Origin: JAGSPQ01 sp038206395 | GTDB taxonomy: Bacteria > Myxococcota > Myxococcia > Myxococcales > Myxococcaceae | DNA: 64,000 nt | Direction: 5' to 3' | Assembly: GCA_038206395.1 (NCBI GenBank) | Contig: JBBRAX010000024.1 | Span: 1 to 64,000 of the forward strand | Shown: positions 16,051 through 24,692 of the stretch, piece after piece | How the letters are laid out: the number at the start of each line of letters is the position of its first letter | Numbering within the stretch: position 1 is the first letter of the stretch | Notes under the pieces: generated by a model | What the model was told of the DNA's origin: nothing | The model's database searches: none | The model's input: only the letters and a program-made list of their open reading frames with translations | Position numbers and translations under genes: made by a program

Positions 16051-16076
16051 GTGGGCATCCTAGACCTGACTTCAGC

Positions 16077-16601
16077 CTACGCAACCACGACACGCTCGCC
16101 GTTCGCGACCACGCCGGCTTCGAGGATCTGCGCGTACACGCCGCGCAGCCGGCGCGCGCGTCGCTCTTTCTGGTTCACCCATCGCAGCGCGTCGGTGCCC
16201 AGGCGTGCCTCGAACTTGTTGCAGCCCGCGTGGGGCTTGGCCGAGATCTCAACCAGCGCCGTGCCCAGCCGCAGCCGTGTTCCCACTGGCAGCGCCGCTT
16301 CGCTCAGGTCGAGGTCGACGTGGAAGTTGTCGCCCGGCAGGTGGGCCCGACGTGGATCGCCGCCAACCAGCAGGTGCGCGATGCGGCTGTCGATGAACGA
16401 GATGTGGCTGTCGACGGTGCGCTTCTCGTTCACGAGCCAGCGATCGCCAATGAGCCCTTGGTCTGGCGACAGCTCGACCTGGGAAGGCGTCGTGTGGTTG
16501 CCGTCACCCGTGCGAACCACGATCAGCTGCACCGAACCGAACCCACGCGAAGCGGGCGGCAGTGTCGACCAGCTCCGTTCCAGCTCGTCAAAAGAGATCA
16601 C
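16077..16601 (-). CDS. MOSC domain protein
   Basis: A 174-residue MOSC (Moco sulfurase C-terminal) protein. Diagnostic stretches are LIGDRWLV, HLPGDNFHVDLDLSE and AKPHAGCNKFEARLG, where the conserved Cys near residue 135 is the expected sulfur-carrying residue. Members handle sulfur or molybdenum cofactor chemistry, or reduce N-hydroxylated substrates; which applies is unknown. I chose the GTG at 16601 because the family starts at this point (ISFDELERSW); the frame is open to a GTG at 16682, but those extra residues look non-native. No molybdoenzyme gene is nearby. Confidence 0.82.
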   Translation of the reverse strand: MISFDELERSWSTLPPASRGFGSVQLIVVRTGDGNHTTPSQVELSPDQGLIGDRWLVNEKRTVDSHISFIDSRIAHLLVGGDPRRAHLPGDNFHVDLDLSEAALPVGTRLRLGTALVEISAKPHAGCNKFEARLGTDALRWVNQKERRARRLRGVYAQILEAGVVANGERVVVA

Positions 16602-16694
16602 CGCGCGTTCGTAGCCAAGAAGCGCCCATCCGGAAATAGCCCGCCCGCTTATCGACGGGCCTTCGTCCTTCCTTGCACACACGGGAGAAACGCA

Positions 16695-17047
16695 ATGGGT
16701 CTTGCAGAGAAGCGGTGGGCGCAGGAGCGGAAGAAGAACGACGAGGCCAGCTTTGTCTCGCAGCTCAAGGCGACTACCGGCAACGACATCCCGGTCGAGA
16801 TCGACTGGGACGGCTTCAGCGGAGTCCTCGCAGCACCAAGGCGCTGAAAGAGGTCTGCGTCGATGAGCTCGGCAAGGAGGCGGTGAAGGCGGGGCTCAAG
16901 AAAGTGGTGATCGCCCCAGCGAAGGCCGACATGGCGAAGTTCAGCTTCGACGGGGGCGTCATCACCTGGAAGGCGTACTTCGGCGCCACCAGCAGCGGGT
17001 ACGTCTACGCCGACGCGATGAAGAAGGCGATCGAAGCGGCGCTCTGA
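16695..17047 (+). pseudogene. Frameshifted gene for a ~117-residue soluble protein
   Basis: The ATG at 16695 opens MGLAEKRWAQERKKNDEASF and continues to IPVEIDWDGFSG. The frame then stops at 16845-16847. The coherent continuation is in another frame from about 16830: STKALKEVCVDELGKEAV, KKVVIAPAKADMAKFSFDGG and ending at 17047. A single frameshift near 16825 breaks what would be a compact alpha/beta protein of about 117 residues. No family was recognised. It may be decay, a sequence error or, less likely, recoding; there is no clear slippery heptamer. Confidence 0.7.
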
Positions 17048-17050
17048 AGA

Positions 17051-17281
17051 ATGTGGGCCGCGCGCGACCTCGAGCAGCAGCTCGAAGAGCTGGGTGAGCT
17101 GGGCCGCCGTTTCCGCAAGGGGGAACAGGTGAAGCGGCCCCGCGTCACGCTCTGGCTCGCCTCGGGGCGCGAGGCGTCGGGGCTGGTGCTCGATGTTCAC
17201 CAGAGCCGCGTCGGCGCGCGCACGGTGGCGCTGCAGCTGGGCGGCAAGAGCAGTGATTTAGAGTGCAAAGCTTGGGCATGA
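17051..17281 (+). CDS. Short protein, possibly C-terminally truncated
   Basis: A 76-residue protein. The first part is a charged helix (ARDLEQQLEELGELGRRF) and the second a small beta-rich segment (RVTLWLASGREASGLVLDV). The sequence ends abruptly after LQLGGKSSDLECKAWA, which feels shorter than the beta unit would need, so truncation is possible. The stop overlaps the ATG of the next gene (ATGA), supporting that it is translated. Function unknown. Confidence 0.5.
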   Translation: MWAARDLEQQLEELGELGRRFRKGEQVKRPRVTLWLASGREASGLVLDVHQSRVGARTVALQLGGKSSDLECKAWA

Positions 17282-17670
17282 CCTTCGAGTCTTCGGCCGG
17301 CCGCCGGCTTTTGTGGTCACTGGGCGCGTTGGCGTCGCTGGCCCTTGGCGCAGCAATCTTCCTGGGTCTGATCGTGTTCTACGCGGAGACAACGACAGGC
17401 CCTTTCGGGGGCATGATGCCGGGGCAGGTCTTCGCGGTCGCCGTCACGATGCCGGTGTTTGGCTTTGGTGTCTGCGTCGGGATGGCCTTCGTGCCGCGCG
17501 CGGTCGCCGAGCGCCGACGCTCACGCCACTTCGCAGCGGCGATGGGCCTCGCGGCGGTCGGGTTGGTCTTCTTTCTGCCCACACCGCTCTTCTGTCTGAG
17601 CGCACCCCTTGGTGCCCTCGCGGTCGCCGGCGCGATCGCCTTGTTTCGCCGCTCGCGCCGCCCCGTGTAG
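17278..17670 (+). CDS. Small integral membrane protein
   Basis: A 130-residue protein with about four hydrophobic segments: around residues 11-33 (WSLGALASLALGAAIFLGLI), 45-65, 80-97 and 98-118. A short basic loop (PRAVAERRRSRHF) sits between the second and third. No family recognised. The ATG at 17278 was preferred over an upstream GTG at 17263 because it overlaps the preceding stop as ATGA. It lies 52 bp before the antiporter gene and may share its transcript. Confidence 0.6.
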   Translation: MTFESSAGRRLLWSLGALASLALGAAIFLGLIVFYAETTTGPFGGMMPGQVFAVAVTMPVFGFGVCVGMAFVPRAVAERRRSRHFAAAMGLAAVGLVFFLPTPLFCLSAPLGALAVAGAIALFRRSRRPV

Positions 17671-17722
17671 TTTGGACGCCGCGCTCCTTTGCGCCGATTC
17701 CCCGGGCTGGCACAGTCGCCCA

Positions 17723-18682
17723 GTGCTCATTCACCTCGGGTTGATGGTCAGTGGCGGCGCCTTCCTCTACTTCGGCGCCGAGTGGCTGGTGCGTGGGGCT
17801 TCGGGCATCGCCCTGGCGTCCGGGGTGAAACCGCTGGTGATCGGGCTGACGGTGGTGGCCTTCGGAACGTCAGCGCCCGAGTTGGTGGTCACGATGCTGG
17901 CCGCGGTCGAAGGGAAGAGCGCGATTGCCCTCGGCAACGTGGTGGGCTCGAACATCGCCAACCTCGGGCTCATTCTCGGCGTCACGTCGTTGATTCTTCC
18001 GCCGAAGGTCGACTCGAGGCTGATCCGCCGCGAGGTCCCGGTGATGGTCGCAACCACGGTGTTGCTGGTGCTGGTGTTGCTCGACGGTCTCGTCTCGCGG
18101 GTCGAGGGCGGCGGGCTGGTCGCCTGCGCGGTCGTCTTCACGCTCTGGCTGTTGAAGACGACCTCTGACGTTCCAGTCATGGCGAGTGAGCTCGCGGCAC
18201 GAAAAGAAGAGGTGAAGGCAGAGGCAGGGAAGGGCAGCCGGGTGAAGCTGATCGCGCTCTCGGTCGTGGGCCTGGCGCTGCTGGTGGGGGGCGGGAAGCT
18301 GTTCGTCGATGGTGCGAGCGCGCTCGCGCTGTCGCTGGGGATGAGCGAACGCGTGGTTGGCCTCACCATCGTCTCGGTCGGCACGTCGTTGCCCGAGCTG
18401 GCGACGTCCATCGTGGCGGCGCTGCGAGGGCACTCCGACATCGCGGTGGGGAACGTCATCGGCTCGAACATCTACAATGTGCTGTTGATCCTCGGCGCCT
18501 CTGCTGCGGTGAACCCCATCGAAGGCTCGTTGCTGACGATGCGCGGCGACCTGGCCGCGCTGGTGGTGATGACGCTGCTGGGGACGCTGTTTCTGAGGGG
18601 CGATCGGTTGATCAGCCGGCTCGAAGCGACAGTGCTGCTCCTGAGCTACGCCACATTCATCGGGCTGGTTGCAGCGACCTGA
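17723..18682 (+). CDS. Ca2+/Na+ (CaCA-type) antiporter
   Basis: A 319-residue membrane transporter with the two inverted alpha-repeats of the YrbG/CaCA family. Repeat 1 has VVAFGTSAPELVVTM and GNVVGSNIANLGLILG; repeat 2 has IVSVGTSLPELATSIVA and GNVIGSNIYNVLLILG. About ten membrane segments are visible, with a charged cytoplasmic loop near the middle (AARKEEVKAEAGKGSR). It should exchange calcium for sodium or protons across the inner membrane. The GTG at 17723 starts the first membrane segment; the upstream in-frame ATG at 17609 lies inside the previous gene. A second family member is at 58808-59878. Confidence 0.92.
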   Translation: MLIHLGLMVSGGAFLYFGAEWLVRGASGIALASGVKPLVIGLTVVAFGTSAPELVVTMLAAVEGKSAIALGNVVGSNIANLGLILGVTSLILPPKVDSRLIRREVPVMVATTVLLVLVLLDGLVSRVEGGGLVACAVVFTLWLLKTTSDVPVMASELAARKEEVKAEAGKGSRVKLIALSVVGLALLVGGGKLFVDGASALALSLGMSERVVGLTIVSVGTSLPELATSIVAALRGHSDIAVGNVIGSNIYNVLLILGASAAVNPIEGSLLTMRGDLAALVVMTLLGTLFLRGDRLISRLEATVLLLSYATFIGLVAAT

Positions 18683-18709
18683 CCCTTTGCCGTCAGCGCC
18701 CGAGGCAAG

Positions 18710-20662
18710 CTACTGAATCTTGCCCACGATTCGGAAGGTGGACGTCGCCGCGTAGCCGCGCACCATCACGTGCACCGCCGCAGGGGTGGTGAGGTTGAGC
18801 ACGCACTCCTCGGCGCTGCCGTTCTTGTAGGGCCGGCAGTCGTAGAGCGCAGTGGTCGGCGCGACGCCGCTGCGCACGTAGAGGTCGGCATCGCCTGTAC
18901 CACTCAGCGTGAAGGCGTAGCGGCCGGCGGCGAGCGTGGGGGTGGCGTACGTCTTCGCCGCGCCCTTCGCGACGGTCGAGGACTCGTCGAGCCCCGCCCA
19001 GGCCGGAGGAGGCGTCGAACCACCACCCTCACCGAGGATTGCCAGGGTGAAGAAGCCGGTCGTGTAGCCCTTCACCGAGACGAAGATTTTCGCCGGCGCA
19101 GTCAGGGTGACGACACACGTCTCGGCCGAGCCGCCGAGGTACGGACGGCAGTCGTAGACGGTCGCCGTCGGGGCCTGGCCGACCTTCACGTAGAGGTCGA
19201 CGTCCCCACCCGGGTGCGCTGCGTCGTGCGAGAGGGTCACCGTGTACTTCCCCGCCGGAACCTCTTTCGTCTGGTAGGCGAGCTCCTGGCCGGTATCGAC
19301 CGAGCCCGCCTCGCGCTGCACGAAGCCCGGCACGAAGCCGCCCGGCTGGTAGCCCGGGTAGTAGACGTTGTCCTCTTCACCGGTGACGGTGATGATCTGC
19401 GCGCGATCCACCGAGGCGAACATCTGCTCGTAGGTCAGCGGCGCGTCGACCTTCATCAGGCCGCGCACCAGCGCCAGCGAGGCGTTGGGCATCGACTGGA
19501 AGAACGCCGGCATCCCGTTGGTGACGATCTCGAGGTACTTCGTGCCGTTCGGATCATCGGTGTTGATGCGGGCACGGCTCTGCGCCAGCGACCCGTCGAC
19601 ATACGCATAGGTATCGCAGCCGTTCATGAAGACGATCGCGTACTGCCCGGCGACGAAGCTGCCCTTGTTCGCGAGCGCGCGCACGTTGGCGCCCAGGCCT
19701 GCGTGGCCGTTGTAGGCGATCAGATCCGCGCGGGTCGACAGCGCCTCGTAGCGGGCATCGAACAGCGGCCCCGCGCTGAGCACGTTGTCCACCAGCAGCG
19801 CCGTCACGGTGACCGTCTTGCCGTTGGCGAGCGTGGCGCGGAAGGTGATGTCGGGCGTCGCGACGCCCGGGTCCGTCGGAAGACTCGCCGGAGTGGTGAC
19901 CAGCGAGAACGCCGCGAGCTCGCTCTTCATCGCGCGGACGAAGGCGTTGAAGGCCGCGATGCCGGCGTCGCCCGAAGTGGTCGCTCCGTCTTCGTACTTG
20001 CCGAAGATGGCGACCACGTTCAGCGCCTGGTCTTCCCAGACCTTGTGCAGCTCGGGGTACTTGCCGGTGGTGTTCTCGAGCGAGACCGTCGCCGTCGCCG
20101 TCGTCTTCACCACGTCGGCCGCCGCCAGCGTGCAGCCCGACTTCGCGGGCCGGTAGTAGTACCACATCGACCCTGCGTCGACGTCGTGGGCGCCGAAGTC
20201 CACGCAGCCCGCCTTGTACTTCGTGGTGAAGGCCTCGAGCGCGGCCGAGCCCATTCCGCGGGGCAGCGTGAACGCATAGCTCGTCGGCAGGTTGCTCTTG
20301 CTGCCCCAGGCCACTGGCAGTTTGGCGTGGAAGGTGACCACCGAGCTCCCGGTTTGCGCGGTGACCTTCACGTTGGTCAGCGTCACCTTGTCCAGGCGGC
20401 CGACCGAGTTGTTGCCGTTGAGGTGACCGATGGTGAACAGCAGCTGCTGGTCGATGTAGCTCCGGGCCGAGAACGTGCTCACCGTGCCCGGCACCACCAG
20501 CTCGCCGTCGAACTCGAACTCGAGCAGCGTCGCCTGCGCGCTGCTGAAGGCCTGGGCCTGCTCGTCGCGATCGTCCCTCTCGACCTCGCTCAAGGTGGTG
20601 GTCAGCTCGCCGACGCCGCAGGCGGTGAGGAACAACGCGAAAGCAAGGAGATGGGTGCGCAT
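18710..20662 (-). CDS. Lipoprotein with a clan-CD-like His/Cys pair and two PPC domains
   Basis: A 650-residue lipoprotein (signal MRTHLLAFALFLTACG, lipobox Cys15). Residues about 180-440 form a domain with LIAYNGHAGLG near 318 and YAIVFMNGCDTYAY near 343. A small-G-H-small motif followed by a hydrophobic strand ending in Cys is the arrangement of clan CD cysteine peptidases (gingipain, caspase); this is inference. Two C-terminal repeats, about 460-550 and 565-650, each contain DVDLYVKVGQAPT or DADLYVRSGVAPT followed by YDCRPY..GSAE.C, typical of bacterial pre-peptidase C-terminal domains. It could be a surface protease or a binding protein. It stands alone, convergent with the antiporter gene. 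Confidence 0.75.
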   Translation of the reverse strand: MRTHLLAFALFLTACGVGELTTTLSEVERDDRDEQAQAFSSAQATLLEFEFDGELVVPGTVSTFSARSYIDQQLLFTIGHLNGNNSVGRLDKVTLTNVKVTAQTGSSVVTFHAKLPVAWGSKSNLPTSYAFTLPRGMGSAALEAFTTKYKAGCVDFGAHDVDAGSMWYYYRPAKSGCTLAAADVVKTTATATVSLENTTGKYPELHKVWEDQALNVVAIFGKYEDGATTSGDAGIAAFNAFVRAMKSELAAFSLVTTPASLPTDPGVATPDITFRATLANGKTVTVTALLVDNVLSAGPLFDARYEALSTRADLIAYNGHAGLGANVRALANKGSFVAGQYAIVFMNGCDTYAYVDGSLAQSRARINTDDPNGTKYLEIVTNGMPAFFQSMPNASLALVRGLMKVDAPLTYEQMFASVDRAQIITVTGEEDNVYYPGYQPGGFVPGFVQREAGSVDTGQELAYQTKEVPAGKYTVTLSHDAAHPGGDVDLYVKVGQAPTATVYDCRPYLGGSAETCVVTLTAPAKIFVSVKGYTTGFFTLAILGEGGGSTPPPAWAGLDESSTVAKGAAKTYATPTLAAGRYAFTLSGTGDADLYVRSGVAPTTALYDCRPYKNGSAEECVLNLTTPAAVHVMVRGYAATSTFRIVGKIQ

Positions 20663-20714
20663 GTGCGCGCCTGTAGGTCAAACACCCACCGAACGCAAGT
20701 CCGGGCGGGCAGCG

Positions 20715-21122
20715 TCAGCGCTCGGGCCTGTCGGCCGGCCGTCGATCGAGGGCCGCTCGCACCGTGGTGGCCAGCACCTCGTGCGTGAAGGGCTTCTGCA
20801 GAAACGAGGCTTCGCCCTGGGCCGGGCTGTTCACGTCGAGCACCTGGTCGCTGTAGCCCGACATCAACACCATCGGCAGGCCGGGCCGAAGTTGCGCCAG
20901 GCGAGCGCCCAGCTGGTGCCCGTCGATTCCGGGCAGCAGGACGTCGGACAACAGCAGGTCGAACCGGGCGCCGGCCTCGATCATCGCCAGCGCAGTGTCG
21001 CCGCGGGGCGCGGTCAACACTTGGTAACCCAGCGCCTCGAGCAGGCGCTGCACGAAGCGCAGCACCACGTCCTCGTCTTCGACCAACAGAATGGTCTCGG
21101 TGCCGCGCGGGCGGGAGCTCAT
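20715..21122 (-). CDS. Receiver domain, detached from hybrid kinase by frameshift
   Basis: A 135-residue response-regulator receiver. It has ILLVEDEDVVLRF with the acidic cluster, LLLSDVLLPGIDG with the phospho-acceptor Asp, MVLMSGYSD and FLQKPFTHEVLA with the conserved Lys. The ATG overlaps the stop of the upstream kinase gene (ATGA). Upstream codons in this same frame read TTFAVHLPIATGEAVP, the natural end of the kinase ATP-binding domain, so the receiver was originally fused to the kinase and a one-base shift near 21187 separated them. As it stands it could be made as a coupled stand-alone receiver. Confidence 0.85.
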   Translation of the reverse strand: MSSRPRGTETILLVEDEDVVLRFVQRLLEALGYQVLTAPRGDTALAMIEAGARFDLLLSDVLLPGIDGHQLGARLAQLRPGLPMVLMSGYSDQVLDVNSPAQGEASFLQKPFTHEVLATTVRAALDRRPADRPER

Positions 21123-22720
21123 CCGCGAAGGCGCGGGCACTGCTTCCCCGGTGGCGATCGGCAGGTGGACCGCAAAGGTGGTGCCCGCCCGGGCTCCGAG
21201 GTGAGCTCGATGAAGCCGCCGCTCTTGCGCACGATGCCGTCGACCACTGACAAGCCGAGCCCGGTGCCGGCGCCCATCGGCTTGGTGGTGAAGAACGGCT
21301 CGAAGATTCGGGCGAGCGTCGCGGCGTCCATGCCGTGACCCTGGTCGGCAACCACCAGCCTGGCGAACTGGCCCGGGCGCACCTCGGGGTGCTCGCGGTT
21401 CACGGCCTCGTCGACAGTCACCGTCGACAGCTCGATGGTCAGCCGCCCGCCTTTCGGCATGGCGTCGCGCGCGTTGACCGCCAGGTTCATCAACACCTGC
21501 TCGAGCTGGGTTCGGTCGCACTGCACCAGCAGCGGCTGGGTGGGGGCGACGAACTGCAGGTCGATGCTCCCGCCGAGCAGGCGGCGCAGCAGCCGGGTGG
21601 CGTCTGAGACCACCAGGCCCAGCTCGAGCACGGCGGGCGCGACGGTCTGCTGGCGGCTGAACGTCAGCAGCTGCCGCGTCAGCCCCGCGCCGCGCGCGAC
21701 CGCGTCCTGCAGGTCTTGCAAGTCCCTGGTGGCGGGGTCGGTGGGCCCGAAGCGCTCGGCGAGCAGCTCGGCGACCCCTCCGATGCCCATCAGCAGGTTG
21801 TTGAAGTCGTGCGCGATGCCCCCGGCGAGCTGCCCGACCGCCTCCAGCTTGGCCGATTGGTGAAGCTTGGCCTCCAGGGTCCGAAGCTGGCGTTCGGCGT
21901 CGAGCGCTGCGGTGCGCCCCCGATGCTCCTGGGTGATGTCGCGGGTCAGAATCGAGAGGTGGGTAATCTCGGTTCCCGAACGAATCGGCCCCACCAGCGA
22001 CGAGAACCACTGGTCGAGCTGGGGAATGTAGACCTCGTACGTGGTGGGGCGCCCCTGGGTGAACACCGTCTCGAACGCGGCCCTGATTCGGGGGTGGTCC
22101 TCGGGCGAGATGAACTCCAGCGGCGTCGCTTTGCCGATCAGCTCCTCGGCCTTCAGCCCGGGGGCGACGAAGTTGATGAACGTGTATTTGTACGAGCGAT
22201 CAATGACCACCACGAAGTCGAACGGGTTCTCGACGATCGACCGCCAGCGTTGCTCGGAGTCGGCCAGCGCCCGTTGGCTCTGGCGCAGGTCTTCCTCGCC
22301 CCGTCGCAGCGCGGTGACGTCCTGGGCCAGGCCGACCATCTGCCACGGCGTTCCACCGTCGCTGCGGCGCAGCACCGATTCCCAGGAGTGCAGCCAGCGC
22401 CACTCGGCGTTCGCCGCGCGCACGCGGTACTCGATCTCGACCGTCACCCCGTCGGCGAGGTCCTTCATGCTCCCGTGGTGGGTCATCACCCGCGAGAGCT
22501 CGTCGGGGTGGATGATGGTGGCCATCACCTTGTCGCCCATCGCCAGCACCTCGGAGGCCGAGTAGCCCAGCAGGTCGGTCAAAGAGCGGCTGGCGAAGAT
22601 GTTTCGGCGCTCGAGCAGATCGAACACGTAGACGAGCCCAGGAATGGTTTGGGCCAGCCGGTCGATGGCCCCTGGCTCGCTGAGCAGGTCGGACAGCTGC
22701 GGACCGAATGGGCTCGTCAT
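21119..22720 (-). CDS. PAS-PAS histidine kinase (3' end frameshifted)
   Basis: A 533-residue soluble kinase. PAS 1 is about 20-135 (LVYVFDLLERRNIFASRSL; YRVRAANAEWRWLHSW), PAS 2 about 150-265 (FDFVVVIDRSYKYTFINFVA). The H-box is GQLAGGIAHDFNNLLMGIGG with the phospho-His near 310. The catalytic domain shows VLMNLAVNARDAMPKGG (N-box), VADQGHGMD and FEPFFTTKPMGAGTGLGLSV. After LTSEPGRA the frame goes wrong (PPLRSTCRSPPGKQ) and stops, while the correct ending lies in the receiver frame. A single missing base in a GC-rich run near 21187 explains this. The intact relative at 61000-63009 shows the undisrupted hybrid layout. Confidence 0.88.
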   Translation of the reverse strand: MTSPFGPQLSDLLSEPGAIDRLAQTIPGLVYVFDLLERRNIFASRSLTDLLGYSASEVLAMGDKVMATIIHPDELSRVMTHHGSMKDLADGVTVEIEYRVRAANAEWRWLHSWESVLRRSDGGTPWQMVGLAQDVTALRRGEEDLRQSQRALADSEQRWRSIVENPFDFVVVIDRSYKYTFINFVAPGLKAEELIGKATPLEFISPEDHPRIRAAFETVFTQGRPTTYEVYIPQLDQWFSSLVGPIRSGTEITHLSILTRDITQEHRGRTAALDAERQLRTLEAKLHQSAKLEAVGQLAGGIAHDFNNLLMGIGGVAELLAERFGPTDPATRDLQDLQDAVARGAGLTRQLLTFSRQQTVAPAVLELGLVVSDATRLLRRLLGGSIDLQFVAPTQPLLVQCDRTQLEQVLMNLAVNARDAMPKGGRLTIELSTVTVDEAVNREHPEVRPGQFARLVVADQGHGMDAATLARIFEPFFTTKPMGAGTGLGLSVVDGIVRKSGGFIELTSEPGRAPPLRSTCRSPPGKQCPRLRG

Positions 22721-22820
22721 TCTGGCACCGGGTCAGGCCATCGGCAGAGTGTGCCTTCGCGCGTCGCCAACTCCGCACGGTGGCAAGCGTAGCCGACGGG
22801 CGGGCTTGCGAGACGTTCGC

Positions 22821-24692
22821 CTAATACGATTGGCAGTAGCCAGTGATTGACGGCCCCATGCGGCTGATGCACACGCCCGCGCCCGCGTCGGGCAGGTTCG
22901 GGCACTCGGAGTCGAGCACGCACGGCTGCAGGAACCCGAGCGAGAAGCACGCCCCAGGCCCCATGAACGCCAGGCAGGTCGAGCCCGGCGGACACATGCT
23001 GTCGTCGCTGCCCGGGCAGCTCGACTGCGTCGCGCCCAGCGCCTCGGTCGCGCAATAGAAAGATTGGATGCAGGACGACGACCCCTGCGCGCCGCAGCCC
23101 GCGCAGGTGCTGCAGGTTCCGCCGGTGGGCAGGCACTGCTGCGTCGTCTCGGTGTTCACCGTCGCGGCGACCGTCACCGCCGTGCTGCTCAACGCGCTCT
23201 GGAAGACGCTCGCGCAGGCTCCCGCGGGAATCGACAGACGGCTCAGCGACGAACGGCCTGCGCCCACCGCAGAGATGCCTCCGTCGAACGCGGCCGCCGT
23301 CTCTGTCTTGCACTTCGCGAGCGCCGCGGCATGCGTGCTGGCGGTGAACGGACCCTTGTAGCAACCGAAGCGCTGCGAGCCGTGGTCCTGCTGAAACGAC
23401 CAGCCGGGTGGGCAGCAATGGCCGTCAGCGTTCTGCGCCACGCTCAGGCAGGTGCAGGCTCCGGCGACACAGGTCGCGCCGGCCTGGCAGACATTGCCGC
23501 AGCGTCCACAGTTCGCGTCGTCGGTGAACAGGCCGATGCACGCCCCGTTGCACAGCTCGGTGAACAGGCCGCAGCACGCGCCGTTCGAGCAGTGGTCGTA
23601 GCCGCCATCGCACGTGCCGGTCTTGCAGCTTCCGCCGCAGCCGTCGGGGCCACCGCACACCGCGGCGCCGCAGCTCGGAGCGCAGCCGCACTTGTTCGGC
23701 CCCACGCCTCCTCCTCCGCACGTCTGCCCGGGCACCACGCAGGCGCCGCAGCTGACCTGACCACCGCATCCATCCGAGACGGCCCCGCACTGCAGCCCAG
23801 CCGGGCACGAGGTCGCCGGTGTGCAGCACGCTCCGGCGCCACCATCGGCAACACAGAGCGCCGAGCCAGGGCACGCCCCGCAAGCGAGCGTCCCACCGCA
23901 GCCGTCGGACCCCTGTCCACAGACGCCGGTCGGGCACGAGCTCTTCGGGGTGCATTTGCAGACATTCGGAGCGCCGCCGTCTTTGCCGCCGCAGTCCTGA
24001 CCCATCGGGCAGGTTCCGCACGAGACGACACTGTTGCAGCCGTCGGGCACGACGCCGCAGTCGAGGGGCGCTGGGCACGCGGTGCGAGGGACGCACGCGC
24101 CGACGCCACAGCGGTTGGGCCCGGCGTCGCCGCCGCCGCACGTCTGCGAAGTCGGGCACATCGCGCAGGTAATCAAGCCTCCGCAGCCGTCGGGCAGCGT
24201 GCCGCACGCGCCCGCGGGACAGGTGGCCGGCGAACAGCCGCAGCGATTCTGGGTGCACGTTCCCATCGCGCAGGCGCCGCAGTCGATCGACGAGCCGCAG
24301 CCCGCATCGATGCGGCCGCAGTCACCGGCAGCGCAGGTCTTCGGCGTGCAGCAGCTTCCGCCCGGACAGCGCAACGTGACCGCGACGTTCACCCGCTCGC
24401 CCTCTTTGAGCAGCGCAGTCGCGCTTGCCTTCGCAACGACCCGACCCCCTTGCAGCCCTTCGACGGACACCACCACGTTCCCCGTTGGGCCGCGCGAGAC
24501 GATGCTCACCGACTGCGGCAGGGCCCGGCCGCCCAGCGGGTAGAGCTGCTCGGAAGCACTCGAGGCGTGCTCGACCTTCACCTTGAGCGTGTCGAGCCCG
24601 ACGATGTTTCCATCGGCCGAGACCTCGACGAGCAGGCCCCACTCGTTCGTGCACCCTGCGACGAGCAACGCGACGACGGCGAGCCACTTCAT
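22821..24692 (-). CDS. Large Cys-rich modular lipoprotein
   Basis: A 623-residue lipoprotein (MKWLAVVALLVAGC, Cys14). After ~100 residues of beta-type sequence there are about seven Cys-rich modules of ~35-40 residues (residues about 118-370) with the consensus C-x-P-x-x-C-P...CG...DGCGG...CG.C. A C-terminal region of ~230 residues has further Cys pairs (GTCSTCAGCGAQGSSSC). Such modules occur in secreted myxobacterial proteins and presumably form disulfide-stabilised units; ligand unknown. The ATG at 24692 overlaps the upstream stop (ATGA), so it is in an operon with the TPR-like protein gene. The same module type recurs at 55911-58748. Confidence 0.75.
   Translation of the reverse strand: MKWLAVVALLVAGCTNEWGLLVEVSADGNIVGLDTLKVKVEHASSASEQLYPLGGRALPQSVSIVSRGPTGNVVVSVEGLQGGRVVAKASATALLKEGERVNVAVTLRCPGGSCCTPKTCAAGDCGRIDAGCGSSIDCGACAMGTCTQNRCGCSPATCPAGACGTLPDGCGGLITCAMCPTSQTCGGGDAGPNRCGVGACVPRTACPAPLDCGVVPDGCNSVVSCGTCPMGQDCGGKDGGAPNVCKCTPKSSCPTGVCGQGSDGCGGTLACGACPGSALCVADGGAGACCTPATSCPAGLQCGAVSDGCGGQVSCGACVVPGQTCGGGGVGPNKCGCAPSCGAAVCGGPDGCGGSCKTGTCDGGYDHCSNGACCGLFTELCNGACIGLFTDDANCGRCGNVCQAGATCVAGACTCLSVAQNADGHCCPPGWSFQQDHGSQRFGCYKGPFTASTHAAALAKCKTETAAAFDGGISAVGAGRSSLSRLSIPAGACASVFQSALSSTAVTVAATVNTETTQQCLPTGGTCSTCAGCGAQGSSSCIQSFYCATEALGATQSSCPGSDDSMCPPGSTCLAFMGPGACFSLGFLQPCVLDSECPNLPDAGAGVCISRMGPSITGYCQSY

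Noticed and set aside
17706..17726. Sigma-54 promoter candidate TGGCAC upstream of the antiporter gene
   Set aside because: The spacing from GG to the only nearby GC is too long for a -24/-12 element.
18770..20788. A 672-codon frame antisense to the PPC lipoprotein gene
   Set aside because: Arg/Gly/Val/His-rich shadow sequence; the opposite strand has signal peptide, Cys/His motif and PPC repeats.
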